From positions 30,001 through 94,000 of the forward strand of contig NZ_JAKSYH010000248.1 in assembly GCF_022829295.1 (NCBI RefSeq): 64,000 nt of DNA. Reading direction: 5' to 3'. The notes below the pieces were generated by a model. That model ran no database searches, was not told the origin of the DNA, and was given only the letters and a program-made list of their open reading frames with translations. Position 1 is the stretch's first letter; each line of letters starts with the position of its first letter. Shown one piece after another: positions 8,307 to 16,980 of this stretch. A program made the translations under genes and the position numbers. The stretch comes from Methylobacterium sp. J-088 (GTDB taxonomy: Bacteria; Pseudomonadota; Alphaproteobacteria; Rhizobiales; Beijerinckiaceae).

Positions 8307-9287
8307 TTGATCACCGGTCCGTGCCTCATCGTCCAGCCGATCCACGCGGCGGGTCTCGATCGGCTGCGCGCGGCCGGGCTTGAGCCCCGCGCGGCCCGTG
8401 GCACCGACGCCGAGACCCTGGCCTGCGACGTCGCCGGCTGCGTCGCGGTCATCACCCGCAACACCGGCTTCCCGGCCGATGCCATCGAGGCGGCGGCGGC
8501 GCTGCAGGTGATCGGCGTGCACGGCACCGGCACCGATCACGTGGCCAAGGCGGCGGCGACCGAGGCCGGCATCGTGGTGGTCAACACCCCCGGCGCCAAC
8601 GCCGTTTCGGTGGCCGAGCACACGCTGGCGCTGATCTTCGCCCTGGCGAAGGCCCTGCCCGGGGCCGACCGGTCGGTCCGGCAGGGCGACGACAGCTTCA
8701 AGTTCACCACCCGCTTGGTCGAGCTCGCAGGCCTCACCCTCGGCCTCGTCGGGTTCGGGGCGATCGGGCAGGCCACGGCCCGGCTCGGCGGCGCCCTCGG
8801 ACTACGGGTCCTGGCCTACGGACCGAGCCGCCCGGAAACGGATTTCGCCACGGCCGGCGCCCTGCGCGCCACCTCGGTGGAGGCCGTGCTGGCAGAGGCC
8901 GACATCGTCTCGCTGCACCTGCCGCTCACCCCCGGCACCCGCGGATTGATCGGCCGGGAGCAGCTCGCCCGGATGAAGCGGGGCGCGTTCCTGATCAACA
9001 CCAGCCGCGGCGGCCTGATCGACGAGGCGGACCTGATGGAGGCCCTGGAGGCCGGCACGATCGCCGGCGCCGGCCTCGACGTCTTCGCGCAGGAGCCGCT
9101 GCCCCGCAACCATCCCCTTGCCCACCAGGAGCGGGTGATCCTCACGCCTCATGTCGGCGGCTCGACCGAGGCCGCCCTGATCCGCACCGCCGAGACCGCC
9201 GCGACACGGGTGATCGACGTGTTGGCCGGTCGCCATCCCGGCGGGCTGGTCAACCCGGAGATTTGGGATCAGCGGCGCGGCGTATGA
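8307..9287 (+). CDS. D-isomer-specific 2-hydroxyacid dehydrogenase
   Basis: 326 aa from TTG 8307, chosen for AAGGA about 10 nt upstream; an in-frame TTG at 8259 would add 16 residues. The family features are in order: VIGVHGTGTDHV, the Rossmann NAD motif LGLVGFGAIGQATARLGG, the catalytic Arg in NTSRGGLIDEADL, Glu in DVFAQEPLP and His in LTPHVGGSTEAA. It would oxidise a D-2-hydroxyacid or reduce a 2-ketoacid with NAD(P)H, as glyoxylate/hydroxypyruvate reductase and phosphoglycerate dehydrogenase do. The substrate is not decided by sequence. The gene is monocistronic and is followed by a small-RNA gene. Confidence 0.88.
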   Translation: MITGPCLIVQPIHAAGLDRLRAAGLEPRAARGTDAETLACDVAGCVAVITRNTGFPADAIEAAAALQVIGVHGTGTDHVAKAAATEAGIVVVNTPGANAVSVAEHTLALIFALAKALPGADRSVRQGDDSFKFTTRLVELAGLTLGLVGFGAIGQATARLGGALGLRVLAYGPSRPETDFATAGALRATSVEAVLAEADIVSLHLPLTPGTRGLIGREQLARMKRGAFLINTSRGGLIDEADLMEALEAGTIAGAGLDVFAQEPLPRNHPLAHQERVILTPHVGGSTEAALIRTAETAATRVIDVLAGRHPGGLVNPEIWDQRRGV

Positions 9288-9430
9288 GACGGCCCCGTGC
9301 CGGGCGAGCTCGACACGCCGAGGCATGACGTCAGAGCATGGAGGCTATGAAAGCGCACGGTCTGCATGCCTTTCGGCGCATCGAGCCATTGCCTACCGCA
9401 CTGCGATATCCTATCTGTGCGCTGCGGGAT

Positions 9431-9513
9431 GGCGATGGCGTCGCCCTCCCGCTGCCCTTCTTGGGCGTTTCCTCCCTAGACTTCGGGCCGCTCCTTCGGG
9501 AGTGGCCTTTTTT
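9431..9513 (+). ncRNA. small RNA with exposed CCTCCC motif, copy 1
   Basis: The end of this intergenic region is built like a trans-acting sRNA. It has a hairpin GGCGA/TCGCC (9431-9445), a short stem GCCC-5 nt-GGGC (9454-9466), a single-stranded TTTCCTCCCTAGACTTCGG, then an intrinsic terminator. The 24 nt at 9463-9486 are identical to 30637-30660, where the same architecture recurs although the surrounding sequence differs. The CCTCCC element is complementary to Shine-Dalgarno sequences, as in alphaproteobacterial sRNAs with CUCCUCCC loops. The 5' end is a guess. Confidence 0.7.
9486..9513 (+). terminator. intrinsic terminator of small RNA copy 1
   Basis: Stem GGCCGCTCC / GGAGTGGCC (one G-U pair) closed by a stable TTCG tetraloop and followed by six T residues. 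Confidence 0.88.
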
Positions 9514-9590
9514 GTTTTCGGACCGGATCCAGCGCCGGCCGCCACTCTCAGAGCGGGATTAAACAGTCAAGCGGAACCAGGAGCTTGACC

Positions 9591-10082
9591 GTGCGTTTTC
9601 CCGTCATGAAATACGCTCGCTCCATCCTCGTAACCACGGTCCTTGCCGTATTCGGGCTGGGCGTGGCGACTCAGAACCTGCATTCGCGCGATCGCAACGC
9701 GCCGACGCGACCCGCCGCGGTCGCCGAATCCATCAAGCCGGTGGCTTGGATCGATCCGCCGGCCCGCGGCACCCCCGAGATCACCGCCGAACCCGCGTCG
9801 GAGCAGCTAGGCGCCTTGGCCACCGCCGCGACGCCACCGGCCACGATCGCTCTCTCCGTCGAACCGCCCCGCAATAGCAGCGCGAACCACCGGGGGAAGG
9901 CAGCGGAGCGGAAGAACCGCTCCAGGGCTGCCCATCTGCATCGTCCCACCCGTGCCCGCACCGCCGCCGCCGATCCCGCCGTGATGCCGCAATCCGCGCC
10001 TCGGCCGGCACCGGATGCATCGGGGCGGATCGATCCGATCGGCGACATCCTGCGCGGCCTCGGATTCGGCCGCGACAGCTGA
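9591..10082 (+). CDS. exported or membrane-anchored protein of unknown function
   Basis: 163 aa from GTG 9591, which has GGAG 7 nt upstream; an in-frame TTG at 9585 lies too close to that site. An N-terminal hydrophobic stretch (about residues 8-26, SILVTTVLAVFGLGVAT) serves as a signal peptide or anchor. The rest is low complexity, rich in Ala, Pro and Arg, and ends in IDPIGDILRGLGFGRDS. No domain is recognised. It is convergent with the cupredoxin gene, with a gap of about 10 nt. Confidence 0.6.
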   Translation: MRFPVMKYARSILVTTVLAVFGLGVATQNLHSRDRNAPTRPAAVAESIKPVAWIDPPARGTPEITAEPASEQLGALATAATPPATIALSVEPPRNSSANHRGKAAERKNRSRAAHLHRPTRARTAAADPAVMPQSAPRPAPDASGRIDPIGDILRGLGFGRDS

Positions 10083-10092
10083 TCCACGACTC

Positions 10093-10455
10093 CTACTCGA
10101 CGTGGATGGTCAGCTTCATCTTCGGATGAATGCCGCACTGGATCACGAAATCCCCCGGCTCGACCAGCGTCAGCCGCGTCTCGGTCCCGGGCTCCTGATC
10201 ACCGGCGTCGAACGAGAACCGGTCTGCTTCGATGAAGGCATGGTGGGTGAAGCTCTCATCGCCGTTGCGCAGGGTGATCGTGTCGCCCCGCCGGAGATAC
10301 AGGTCGGTGGGCGCATAGTGGCGGCCCTTCTGCAACACGATCCGGGCCGCGGTCGATAGGGTCGCCCGCGCGCTTTCCAGCGCTGCGCCGGTGGCTGCGA
10401 GGGTGAGCGTACCGACGACGAGGACAGAACGCAGGCGCCTGCTGGCAGGGGGCAT
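10093..10455 (-). CDS. periplasmic cupredoxin (plastocyanin/amicyanin-like)
   Basis: 120 aa with a signal peptide (about residues 9-31). The blue-copper fold is indicated by GDTITLRNGDESFTHHAF with the first His ligand and by VIQCGIHPKMKLTIHVE with Cys, His and Met ligands near the C terminus. Such proteins shuttle electrons in the periplasm or bind copper. No methylamine or nitrite-reductase genes are adjacent, so its partner is unknown. The next minus-strand gene upstream, a LysR regulator, is 135 nt away. Confidence 0.85.
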   Translation of the reverse strand: MPPASRRLRSVLVVGTLTLAATGAALESARATLSTAARIVLQKGRHYAPTDLYLRRGDTITLRNGDESFTHHAFIEADRFSFDAGDQEPGTETRLTLVEPGDFVIQCGIHPKMKLTIHVE

Positions 10456-10549
10456 GATGGCGTTCGCAATGACCTCGAAGGGGCTTGCACGATCCGGCTC
10501 GCTGACCGGGCGTTTGGACCCTGTTGCAGTGCATGGTGAGGGATGCCCG

Positions 10550-10574
10550 TGAACGAATCGATACGTCGATCGTT
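10550..10574. promoter_or_regulatory. imperfect dyad upstream of the cupredoxin gene
   Basis: GAACG-AATCGA-TACG-TCGAT-CGTTC forms an inverted repeat with one unpaired base, about 95 nt upstream of the cupredoxin start and just after the LysR gene. It may be an operator, but no regulator is assigned. Confidence 0.3.
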
Positions 10575-10590
10575 CAAATTTGAGCGAGCT

Positions 10591-11586
10591 TCAGAAATCT
10601 AACCCATGTTTTACTGTATGTACCCGGATCTCAGCAGTATTCACGTCTAAATCCACGAATTCGTGAGCGCAGTCGCGGGCCGCGAGGGCGCTGCCGACGT
10701 GCTCGCGGAACACCCGGACTCGGGCGGGCAGCTCACGACCGGCCAGGGTGACGGCGCGCAGGGCCGCGCCACGGGTCGCCCAGGGGGCCAGCACGCGCTG
10801 GAGCTGGCCCGCCGCCACGGCCCGGGCGGCGACGAGGCTGGGGAGATGGCCGATCCCGGCGCCCGCCAGGGTCAACCGGAGCGCGGTTGCGAAATCGCTG
10901 ACGCGGATCGCCGGGTTCACGGAGAGCGGCTCGGTACGGCCCTGGCCGTCGGTCAGCGCCAGCGCCGCCGCGCCGAAGCGTTCGCGGGCCAGGATCAGGT
11001 CGTGGTCGTGCAGGGCGGCAAGGTCCGCCGGGGCCGGCCGGCGCAGCAGGTAGGCGGGGGCGGCGTAAAGGGACGCCGTCAGCGTCGCCAGGACGACGGC
11101 GCGATAGCCGGTCTCCTCGGCGCTGCCGAGCCGCAGGGCAAGGTCGATCCGGTTGGCCGCCAGATCGAGGCGCGCGTCGGTGTTCAGCATCTCCACGGTG
11201 ATCTGCGGATAGGCCTCGCGAAAGCTCGCGATGATCTCCGGCATCACCTCGATGCCGAAATCGATCGAGGTGGTAATCCGCAGGTGCCCGGCCGGCACCG
11301 TCCGGGCATCGCGGGCGGTCTCGGCCGCCTCATCGAGCAGAGTTAGGCTCTCCTGTGCCTTGGTGTAGAAGGCGAGACCCTCGGCGGTCGGCGAGACCGC
11401 CCGGGAGGTCCGTGCCATCAACCGGACACCGAGCGCCCGTTCCAGCCGGGAGATCCGCCGGCTGACGCTGCCCTTGGTCTCGCGCAGGCTGGCCGCCGCC
11501 GCGGTGACGGTCCCGAGATCCACGACGGTGCAGAAGGCCCGTACATCGTCCAGCCCGCCGCGGAAGGTTTCCGTTTTCGCAACCAT
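10591..11586 (-). CDS. LysR family transcriptional regulator
   Basis: 331 aa from ATG 11586, where the helix-turn-helix begins at the usual distance; a longer frame to 11685 lacks LysR-like sequence. The DNA-binding domain reads FCTVVDLGTVTAAAASLRET then KGSVSRRISRLERALGVRLM, and the effector domain includes GHLRITTSIDFGIEVMPEII. It is divergent from the yceI-like gene with about 100 nt between starts, the classical layout for a LysR regulator and its target. The inducer is unknown. Confidence 0.9.
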   Translation of the reverse strand: MVAKTETFRGGLDDVRAFCTVVDLGTVTAAAASLRETKGSVSRRISRLERALGVRLMARTSRAVSPTAEGLAFYTKAQESLTLLDEAAETARDARTVPAGHLRITTSIDFGIEVMPEIIASFREAYPQITVEMLNTDARLDLAANRIDLALRLGSAEETGYRAVVLATLTASLYAAPAYLLRRPAPADLAALHDHDLILARERFGAAALALTDGQGRTEPLSVNPAIRVSDFATALRLTLAGAGIGHLPSLVAARAVAAGQLQRVLAPWATRGAALRAVTLAGRELPARVRVFREHVGSALAARDCAHEFVDLDVNTAEIRVHTVKHGLDF

Positions 11587-11687
11587 GGGGTTCCGGATAG
11601 CAGGCTCAACCAGGGCCGTGAACGGGGCTACACGGCTGCTGCGGCGCAACGAATCGCGCTCGACCGTCTGCTCTGCAGGAGACACCC

Positions 11688-12296
11688 TTGAAGTCGATTC
11701 TCGCCTCCGGCCTTCTGGCCCTGCTGGTCGCCACCCCCGTCCTGGCCCAGACCCCGCCGACCCGCGATCCCGCCCAGATCCAGGCCGGCACCTACGCGGT
11801 CGATCCCGGCCACACCCAGGTCGGCTGGCGGGTGTCCCATATGGGCTTCTCGAACTACGCCGGCGGCTTCTCGGAGGTGTCGGGTACGCTGGAACTGCAG
11901 CCGAAGAACCCGGCGGCGGCGAAGCTGTCGGTGAAGATCCCGGTCGCCTCGGTGACGACCACCAGCGCCAAGCTCACCGACGAGTTGAAGGGCGACCAGT
12001 GGCTCGACGCCGCCAAGTTCCCCGACATGACCTTCGTGTCCACCAAGGTCGCCCCCGCCGGCAAGGACCACGCGAAGGTGACGGGCGACCTGACGCTTCA
12101 CGGCGTGACCAAGCCGGTGACGCTCGACGTCACGCTTGTCGGCGCCGGTGTGAACCCGCTGAGCAAGAAGGTCACGGTCGGCTTCGAAGCCACCGGGACA
12201 CTCAAACGCTCCGAGTTCGGCGTGAAGACCTACGTGCCGCTGATCGGCGACGAGTTGCACCTCACCATCGCGGGGGCGTTCGAGAAGCAGGAGTGA
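11688..12296 (+). CDS. YceI family periplasmic lipid-binding protein
   Basis: 202 aa from TTG 11688, behind AGGAGACACCC. The signal peptide is about 20 residues (MKSILASGLLALLVATPVLA). The mature protein has the YceI lipocalin-like pattern: YAVDPGHTQVGWRVSHMGFSNY, LTDELKGDQWLDAAKFPDMT, and VTGDLTLHGVTKPVTLDV. YceI proteins bind isoprenoids or other lipids in a beta-barrel, and some are induced by base or act with cytochrome b561. Here it is divergent from a LysR gene that may control it. Confidence 0.92.
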   Translation: MKSILASGLLALLVATPVLAQTPPTRDPAQIQAGTYAVDPGHTQVGWRVSHMGFSNYAGGFSEVSGTLELQPKNPAAAKLSVKIPVASVTTTSAKLTDELKGDQWLDAAKFPDMTFVSTKVAPAGKDHAKVTGDLTLHGVTKPVTLDVTLVGAGVNPLSKKVTVGFEATGTLKRSEFGVKTYVPLIGDELHLTIAGAFEKQE

Positions 12297-12303
12297 GGGC
12301 GGG

Positions 12304-12330
12304 CAGACGGCCGCGGACGGCTGCCGTCTG
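12304..12330. terminator. hairpin after the yceI-like gene
   Basis: Arms CAGACGGC and GCCGTCTG separated by 11 nt, directly after the stop codon. No T-tract follows, so termination is uncertain. Confidence 0.35.
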
Positions 12331-12386
12331 GCGTCGCTTCGCGGCGCGTCCTCTCCTTTCGAGAACCGGCACGAAGGCCCCCGCAT

Positions 12387-12416
12387 CTCCCCTTCCCCCG
12401 CAAAGGGGGGAGGGAG
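12387..12416. repeat. CT/GA-rich intergenic palindromic repeat
   Basis: CTCCCCTTCCCCC, a short GCAAA loop, then GGGGGGAGGGAG. It belongs to the same dispersed family of C-tract/G-tract hairpins seen at about 35.3-35.5, 49.0-49.2 and 59.1-59.3 kb, always between genes. Confidence 0.6.
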
Positions 12417-12496
12417 ACGCGCGGTGCCGTCCTACCTTTCCGAAGGAAACCGGCCCCAGCACAATGACAAGCCGCGCGAGCGGCTCGACAGCCCCC

Positions 12497-13075
12497 CTAC
12501 CCCGGTCGGTCCTCCGACCCCGTCCCCAGCGCCCGCTGGACCATCACGCTGTCGGCCCAGTGGCCGTACTTGAACGCCACCGCCCGCAGAAAGCCGACCC
12601 GCTCGAAGCCGCAGGCCTCGTGGAGGCGCAACGACGCCTCGTTCTCGGCGTCGATGTAGCCGATGATCTGGCGGTAGCCGCCGGCCGCGCAGGCCTCGAT
12701 CAGCGCCGGAAGAAGCCGCCGGCCGATCCCCGCGTGCAGGTGGTCGGGATGCACGTAGATCGAATGCTTGAGCGTGTAGCGATAGGCCGGGCGCTTCCGG
12801 AACGGCACCGCGTAGGCGTAGCCCGCCACCACGCCACCGCGGTCGGCCACGAGGTGCGGCAGGCGCTTCTTGCGCATCGACTTGCGCCGCCGCTTCAGGT
12901 CGTCGGGGAGCATCCGCTCCTCCTCGAAGGCCCCGACATCGCCCACGCCCTTGCCGATGTGGTGCTCGTAGATCGCCACCATCGCCTCGAGATCCGCGTC
13001 CGAGGAGGCGCGGATGACGATGTCGGGGCAAGGCCGCGCGGCGAGCGGCCCGGGGGGCTCGACCTCGATCTCCAT
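12497..13075 (-). CDS. GNAT family N-acetyltransferase (phosphinothricin/PAT-like)
   Basis: 192 aa. The GNAT core is visible: HSIYVHPDHLHAGIGRRLL is the acetyl-CoA-binding motif A, followed by IIGYIDAENEASLRLHEACG and FERVGFLRAVAFKYGHW, the pattern of the PAT/MnaT subgroup. Its ATG overlaps the stop codon of the upstream decarboxylase gene (ATGA), so translation is coupled. Acetylation of the amine made by the decarboxylase is an attractive but unproven role. Members of the subgroup also acetylate methionine sulfoximine or sulfone. Confidence 0.88.
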   Translation of the reverse strand: MEIEVEPPGPLAARPCPDIVIRASSDADLEAMVAIYEHHIGKGVGDVGAFEEERMLPDDLKRRRKSMRKKRLPHLVADRGGVVAGYAYAVPFRKRPAYRYTLKHSIYVHPDHLHAGIGRRLLPALIEACAAGGYRQIIGYIDAENEASLRLHEACGFERVGFLRAVAFKYGHWADSVMVQRALGTGSEDRPG

Positions 13076-15420
13076 CAGGCCCCCTCGCGCACGACGTAGG
13101 TGTGGAAGCGGATCCGCCCGTCCGGCTCGACCTCCCGGTAGACGCCCTGGATCTCGGCCTCGAAGCCGGGGAACAGGTTGGCGGAGGCCTCGAACATCTT
13201 GAAATAGTCGAGCATGGGCGCGGCCCGTTCGTCGAGCCGCTCACCCGGCAGCACCGTGCCGATGCCCGGGGGATAGACCAGCATCAGCGTGCTGGCGATC
13301 CGGCCCTCGGCTTCCGCGATCGGCACGTAATCGACCTTGTTGCGGGTCAGCATCTGGGCGGCGCGCTTGGGCGGCATCACCATCTCGGGCAGGTGATCGG
13401 GGGCGAATTGCCGCCGCTGGAGCGTGGAGGTGCCGGCCTCCCGGTGGAAGGCGTGGAACTCGCCGCACAGGTCGCGCAGGCGCACGCCGCGGTAGCGATT
13501 CGGCCGGCGGGCGACGAATTCCGGCATGGCCTCCTCCAAGGGCACGTTGTCGTCGTGCAGCCGCTTGAAGGCGACGAGGCCCGAGATCAGCGTGCCGGCC
13601 TTGGAGGATTCCACCCCCGGGGTCAGCAGGAAGAGCAGCGAGTTCAGGTCGTTCTTCTCGGCGACGATCCGGTTCTCACGCAGGTACTGGGCCACGATCG
13701 GCGCCGGCACGCCGTGGGCAGCATAGGCGCCGGTCTTCCGGTCGAAGCCCGGGGTGAGCACCGTCAGCTTGTTCGGGTCGGTGATGGCGTAGCCCGACGC
13801 CACATGGGTGAAGCCGTGCCATCGGGCGCCGGGCTTCAGCTCCCAGTGGCGCGGCGTGGCTGCCAACTCATCGGTGGGCACGCTCTCCCAGGGCACCTCG
13901 GCCCCGTCGGCATTCTTGGTCACGTCCGGCACGAAGGGGTCGAAGAACCAGCGCCGGGCCGGATCGCGCTCGTTCTCCTCGAATTCCCGCCGGATCGCCC
14001 GGACCTTCTTGCGCCACTCGATCCCGAGCCGGATCGTGTCGTCCCACAGGATCATGCCCGAGCGGCCCTTCATCATCTGGGCGCCGACATCGAGCGAGGC
14101 GAACAGGGGATAGAAGGGTGACGTGGAGGCGTGGACCAGGAAACTCTCGTTGAGCCGCTTGTGCTCGACCCGCCGGGTCTGGCCGCGGATGTGCCCGTCG
14201 CGCGTGTGGATCTGCGAGGCCTGGGAGAAGCTCGCGAGCTGCTTGTGGGTCGATTGCGTGGCGACGATGCCGGGGGAGGTCTCGTCGAGCCCGGTCAGCC
14301 CCATGGCGAAGCGCCGGGCGTAGAGCGGGTGGAACTTCATGAAGCCTGCCCAGGCCTCGTCGAACAGGATGTAGTCGCAGAGGTGGCCGATCTTCTCCAG
14401 GATCTCCTGGGCGTCGTAGATCGTGCCGTCATAGGTGCATTGCTCGATCACCGCGACGCGGAACGGCCGCTCCCGGCGCCACGCCTCCGGATCCGTCACC
14501 AGCGGGTTGCGGCGGATCTTTTCGCGGATGCGCGTCTCGTCCAGGGCCTCGTGGTAGATCGGGCCGATCAGCCCGTAGGCGTTGCGATCGGTCTCCAGAA
14601 AGATCGGGATGCCACCGCCGAGGAACAGGGCGCCATGGTGGGCCGCCTTGTGGTTGTTGCGGTCGAACAGGACGAGGTCGTCCTCCGCCACCAGGGACGA
14701 CAGGACGATCTTGTTGGAGGCCGAGGTGCCGTTGAGGACGAAGTAGGTCTTTTCCGCCCCGAAGATCTTGGCGGCCTCCTTCTGGGCCTTCAGCGCCGGA
14801 CCCTCGTGGGTCAACAGGTCGCCGAGATCGAGCACCGAGTTGTCGAGGTCATCGCGAAAAATCGCCTCGCCCAGGTGCTCCACGAAGATTCGGCCGATCG
14901 GCGAGCGGTTGTAAAAGATACCGCCGTTGTGGCCTGGACAGGTCCAGAGCTGATTGCCCTTCTCGGCGTAGTCGACCAGCGCGCCGAAGAACGGCGTCTT
15001 GAGGGATCCGGCATATTGCGTGACCCGGCTGACGAGGCCGCGGGCGATGAATTCCGGCGTCTCCTCGGCGAGGAAGATGTAGCCGTCGATGAAGTCGAGC
15101 AGCTCGACCGGGATGTCCTCCAGCCGCTTGCGGCGGACCATGATGACGATCGGCATCTCCAGGCCGCGCTTGCGCATCATGTCGATGAGCGCGGCGGTCT
15201 TGCCGTCGAGGCCGCGCTTGCCCCAGTCGACCACGAGGCAACCGACCGCCGCGTCGGTCTGGACCGCGATCGCCGCGTCCTCGACGCGCCGGGCGCGCAC
15301 CACCTCGAAGCCGCGACTCTCCACGGCCGCCACGATCTGATTGACGCGCGCGCCTTCCAGATCGTCCGGATCGAAGGCCGGCGTGCACATCAGGACCGTG
15401 AAGCGACGGTGGAAGTCCAT
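13075..15420 (-). CDS. Orn/Lys/Arg family amino-acid decarboxylase
   Basis: 781 aa. The N-terminal 130 residues form the response-regulator-like wing domain of biodegradative decarboxylases. The PLP domain follows, with NGTSASNKIV, DRNNHKAAHHGAL, DEAWAGF (Asp at about 354) and the Schiff-base Lys at about 393 in ATQSTHKQLASFSQ. The length fits the large inducible lysine, ornithine and arginine decarboxylases, and the substrate cannot be chosen from sequence. It decarboxylates a basic amino acid to a polyamine or diamine, consuming a proton. It is coupled to a GNAT acetyltransferase, and a spermidine-synthase-like gene lies about 370 nt upstream on the same strand. Confidence 0.9.
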   Translation of the reverse strand: MDFHRRFTVLMCTPAFDPDDLEGARVNQIVAAVESRGFEVVRARRVEDAAIAVQTDAAVGCLVVDWGKRGLDGKTAALIDMMRKRGLEMPIVIMVRRKRLEDIPVELLDFIDGYIFLAEETPEFIARGLVSRVTQYAGSLKTPFFGALVDYAEKGNQLWTCPGHNGGIFYNRSPIGRIFVEHLGEAIFRDDLDNSVLDLGDLLTHEGPALKAQKEAAKIFGAEKTYFVLNGTSASNKIVLSSLVAEDDLVLFDRNNHKAAHHGALFLGGGIPIFLETDRNAYGLIGPIYHEALDETRIREKIRRNPLVTDPEAWRRERPFRVAVIEQCTYDGTIYDAQEILEKIGHLCDYILFDEAWAGFMKFHPLYARRFAMGLTGLDETSPGIVATQSTHKQLASFSQASQIHTRDGHIRGQTRRVEHKRLNESFLVHASTSPFYPLFASLDVGAQMMKGRSGMILWDDTIRLGIEWRKKVRAIRREFEENERDPARRWFFDPFVPDVTKNADGAEVPWESVPTDELAATPRHWELKPGARWHGFTHVASGYAITDPNKLTVLTPGFDRKTGAYAAHGVPAPIVAQYLRENRIVAEKNDLNSLLFLLTPGVESSKAGTLISGLVAFKRLHDDNVPLEEAMPEFVARRPNRYRGVRLRDLCGEFHAFHREAGTSTLQRRQFAPDHLPEMVMPPKRAAQMLTRNKVDYVPIAEAEGRIASTLMLVYPPGIGTVLPGERLDERAAPMLDYFKMFEASANLFPGFEAEIQGVYREVEPDGRIRFHTYVVREGA

Positions 15421-15513
15421 GGAGCTCTCTTTGCCAGGGATACAGCGCGAGGCTTTCTGGCCGGTCCGTGACGATTGGATGACAGCGCTGGACCGGCGCG
15501 ATGAATCGTCGGA

Positions 15514-15720
15514 TCAGGCGCCGCCCGACCGCCCGTCGTGCCCGATCAGCCGCTCGACCTCGGCCAGCGCGACGGCGCGGGCGGCGTGCTCGGAGGCGTG
15601 CGGGCGGTACGATCCCCGGACCAGCTTGCCGCGGTCGCGGATCGCCCAGGTGAAGCCGCCCGGGTCATGCCGGCTCGGTCTTACCTCAACCGTGTAGAGA
15701 TGCCCGCAATTCACACCCAT
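15514..15720 (-). CDS. small conserved hypothetical protein
   Basis: 68 aa. The core YTVEVRPSRHDPGGFTWAI followed by RDRGKLVRGSYRPHASEHAA resembles short cytoplasmic proteins common in Methylobacterium-like genomes: a beta-hairpin followed by an Ala-rich helix. No function is known. It lies between the decarboxylase and the spermidine-synthase-like gene. Confidence 0.6.
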   Translation of the reverse strand: MGVNCGHLYTVEVRPSRHDPGGFTWAIRDRGKLVRGSYRPHASEHAARAVALAEVERLIGHDGRSGGA

Positions 15721-15786
15721 GGATCGAATGTGCGGGAGATCCCGCGGTCGGCACAGGGGGTGCGACCGTGAGCGGCAGCAAACCGT

Positions 15787-16530
15787 CTATCGGATCTGCC
15801 GCTTTCGACCGGGGGCGGCCTGCGCGGGTGCATCGTGAGCAGGCTCCGCGAATCCGGCGATCTTCGTCCCGAACCAGACCACGTGCTTGGGCCCGCTGCC
15901 CCGGCCGCTGGCATGAACGCGCTGCTCGTCCACGTCGAAGCCGGAGCGCTGCATCCGGCTCTTGAACTTCCGGTCCGGGGCGCCCGACCAGACGCCCAGG
16001 ATCCCGCCCGGCCGCAGGGCCCACCGGGCCCGCTTCAGACCCCAATTGTCGTAGAGCCGGTCGTTCGACCGGCGCATCAGACCCTCCGGGCCGTTGTCGA
16101 CATCGAGCAGGATCGCGTCGTAGCGCTCCGGCCCGGCCTGAATCAGGCGGTTCACGTCGGCCTCCTGCAGGTCGACCCGCGGATCGTCCAGGCAGCCGGC
16201 GAAGACATGCGCCAGGGGACCCCGCGCCCAGGCGATCACCGCCGGCACCAGCTCGGCCACCACCACCTGCGCTTCGGGGCCGAGATGCGCCAGCGCCGCC
16301 CGCAGGGTGAAGCCCATGCCGAGGCCGCCGATCAGGATTCGGGCGCGCGGCCGATCCGCGAGCCGCGCACAGGTCAGCGTCGCGAGCGCCACTTCGGAGC
16401 CGCTGCGGCGGTTGTTCATCAGCTCGATCGTGTCGGCCAGGATCGCGAATTCCTCGCCGCGCCGCATCAGGCGCAAGGAGGTGCCACCACCGGGCACGGA
16501 TCCGGTATCGAGATGAACCCAGGGTATCAC
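15787..16530 (-). CDS. spermidine-synthase-like SAM-fold protein
   Basis: 247 aa from GTG 16530 with GAGGA upstream; longer in-frame starts exist up to 16671. The Rossmann-like core reads ARILIGGLGMGFTLRAALAH, VVVAELVPAVIAWA, and DPRVDLQEADVNRLI, then YDAILLDVDNGPEGL. This matches the spermine/spermidine synthase fold (polyamine aminopropyltransferase) but not its full active-site set, so it may be a methyltransferase-like relative. Location upstream of a polyamine-forming decarboxylase makes a polyamine link plausible. Confidence 0.75.
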   Translation of the reverse strand: MIPWVHLDTGSVPGGGTSLRLMRRGEEFAILADTIELMNNRRSGSEVALATLTCARLADRPRARILIGGLGMGFTLRAALAHLGPEAQVVVAELVPAVIAWARGPLAHVFAGCLDDPRVDLQEADVNRLIQAGPERYDAILLDVDNGPEGLMRRSNDRLYDNWGLKRARWALRPGGILGVWSGAPDRKFKSRMQRSGFDVDEQRVHASGRGSGPKHVVWFGTKIAGFAEPAHDAPAQAAPGRKRQIR

Positions 16531-16654
16531 GGGCGGCGTCCTCGTCTGGCGCGGGGGTGTCGGGGGAGGCGCCGGGCGCGGCCTATGCACGCCGCATGGC
16601 CCCCACATGTCGCAGCGGCTTGCCGCAACCAATTCCGGCGGCGTATCAGCACCT

Positions 16655-16906
16655 ATGGCCAAGCGTATCAAGTCGAGACCGCAAGAGCGGGGTTTTGTGA
16701 TGTTCGATGTCGTCTATACCGACGGCTCCCGGGCCTCGAACCGGCGGGTGCCGATGGAGATCCTGGGCGGCCTGGACGGCGACGAGCCGGCCCGCGAGCT
16801 CATCCTCGAACAAGAGGCGGAGATCGCCCTCAAGGCGGGGCGGCCCAGCCGCGAGATCCAGAGCCTGACCCGCTCGCCGATCGTCAAGCCGAAGCCGGTC
16901 GAATGA
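16655..16906 (+). CDS. small conserved hypothetical protein
   Basis: 83 aa from ATG 16655; an internal ATG at 16700 would give a 68-aa form beginning MFDVVYTDGSRASNRRVP. The core FDVVYTDGSRASNRRVPMEI has the look of a beta-rich strand pair followed by an acidic helix. I recall similar proteins in Methylobacterium but no function. It is divergent from the spermidine-synthase-like gene. Confidence 0.6.
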   Translation: MAKRIKSRPQERGFVMFDVVYTDGSRASNRRVPMEILGGLDGDEPARELILEQEAEIALKAGRPSREIQSLTRSPIVKPKPVE

Positions 16907-16980
16907 CTGGGCGCGCGCTCGGCCGACGTGGACACCGGTTCGGCGCAGGAGCGCGCACAACAACAAGGGCTTAGCGCCGG

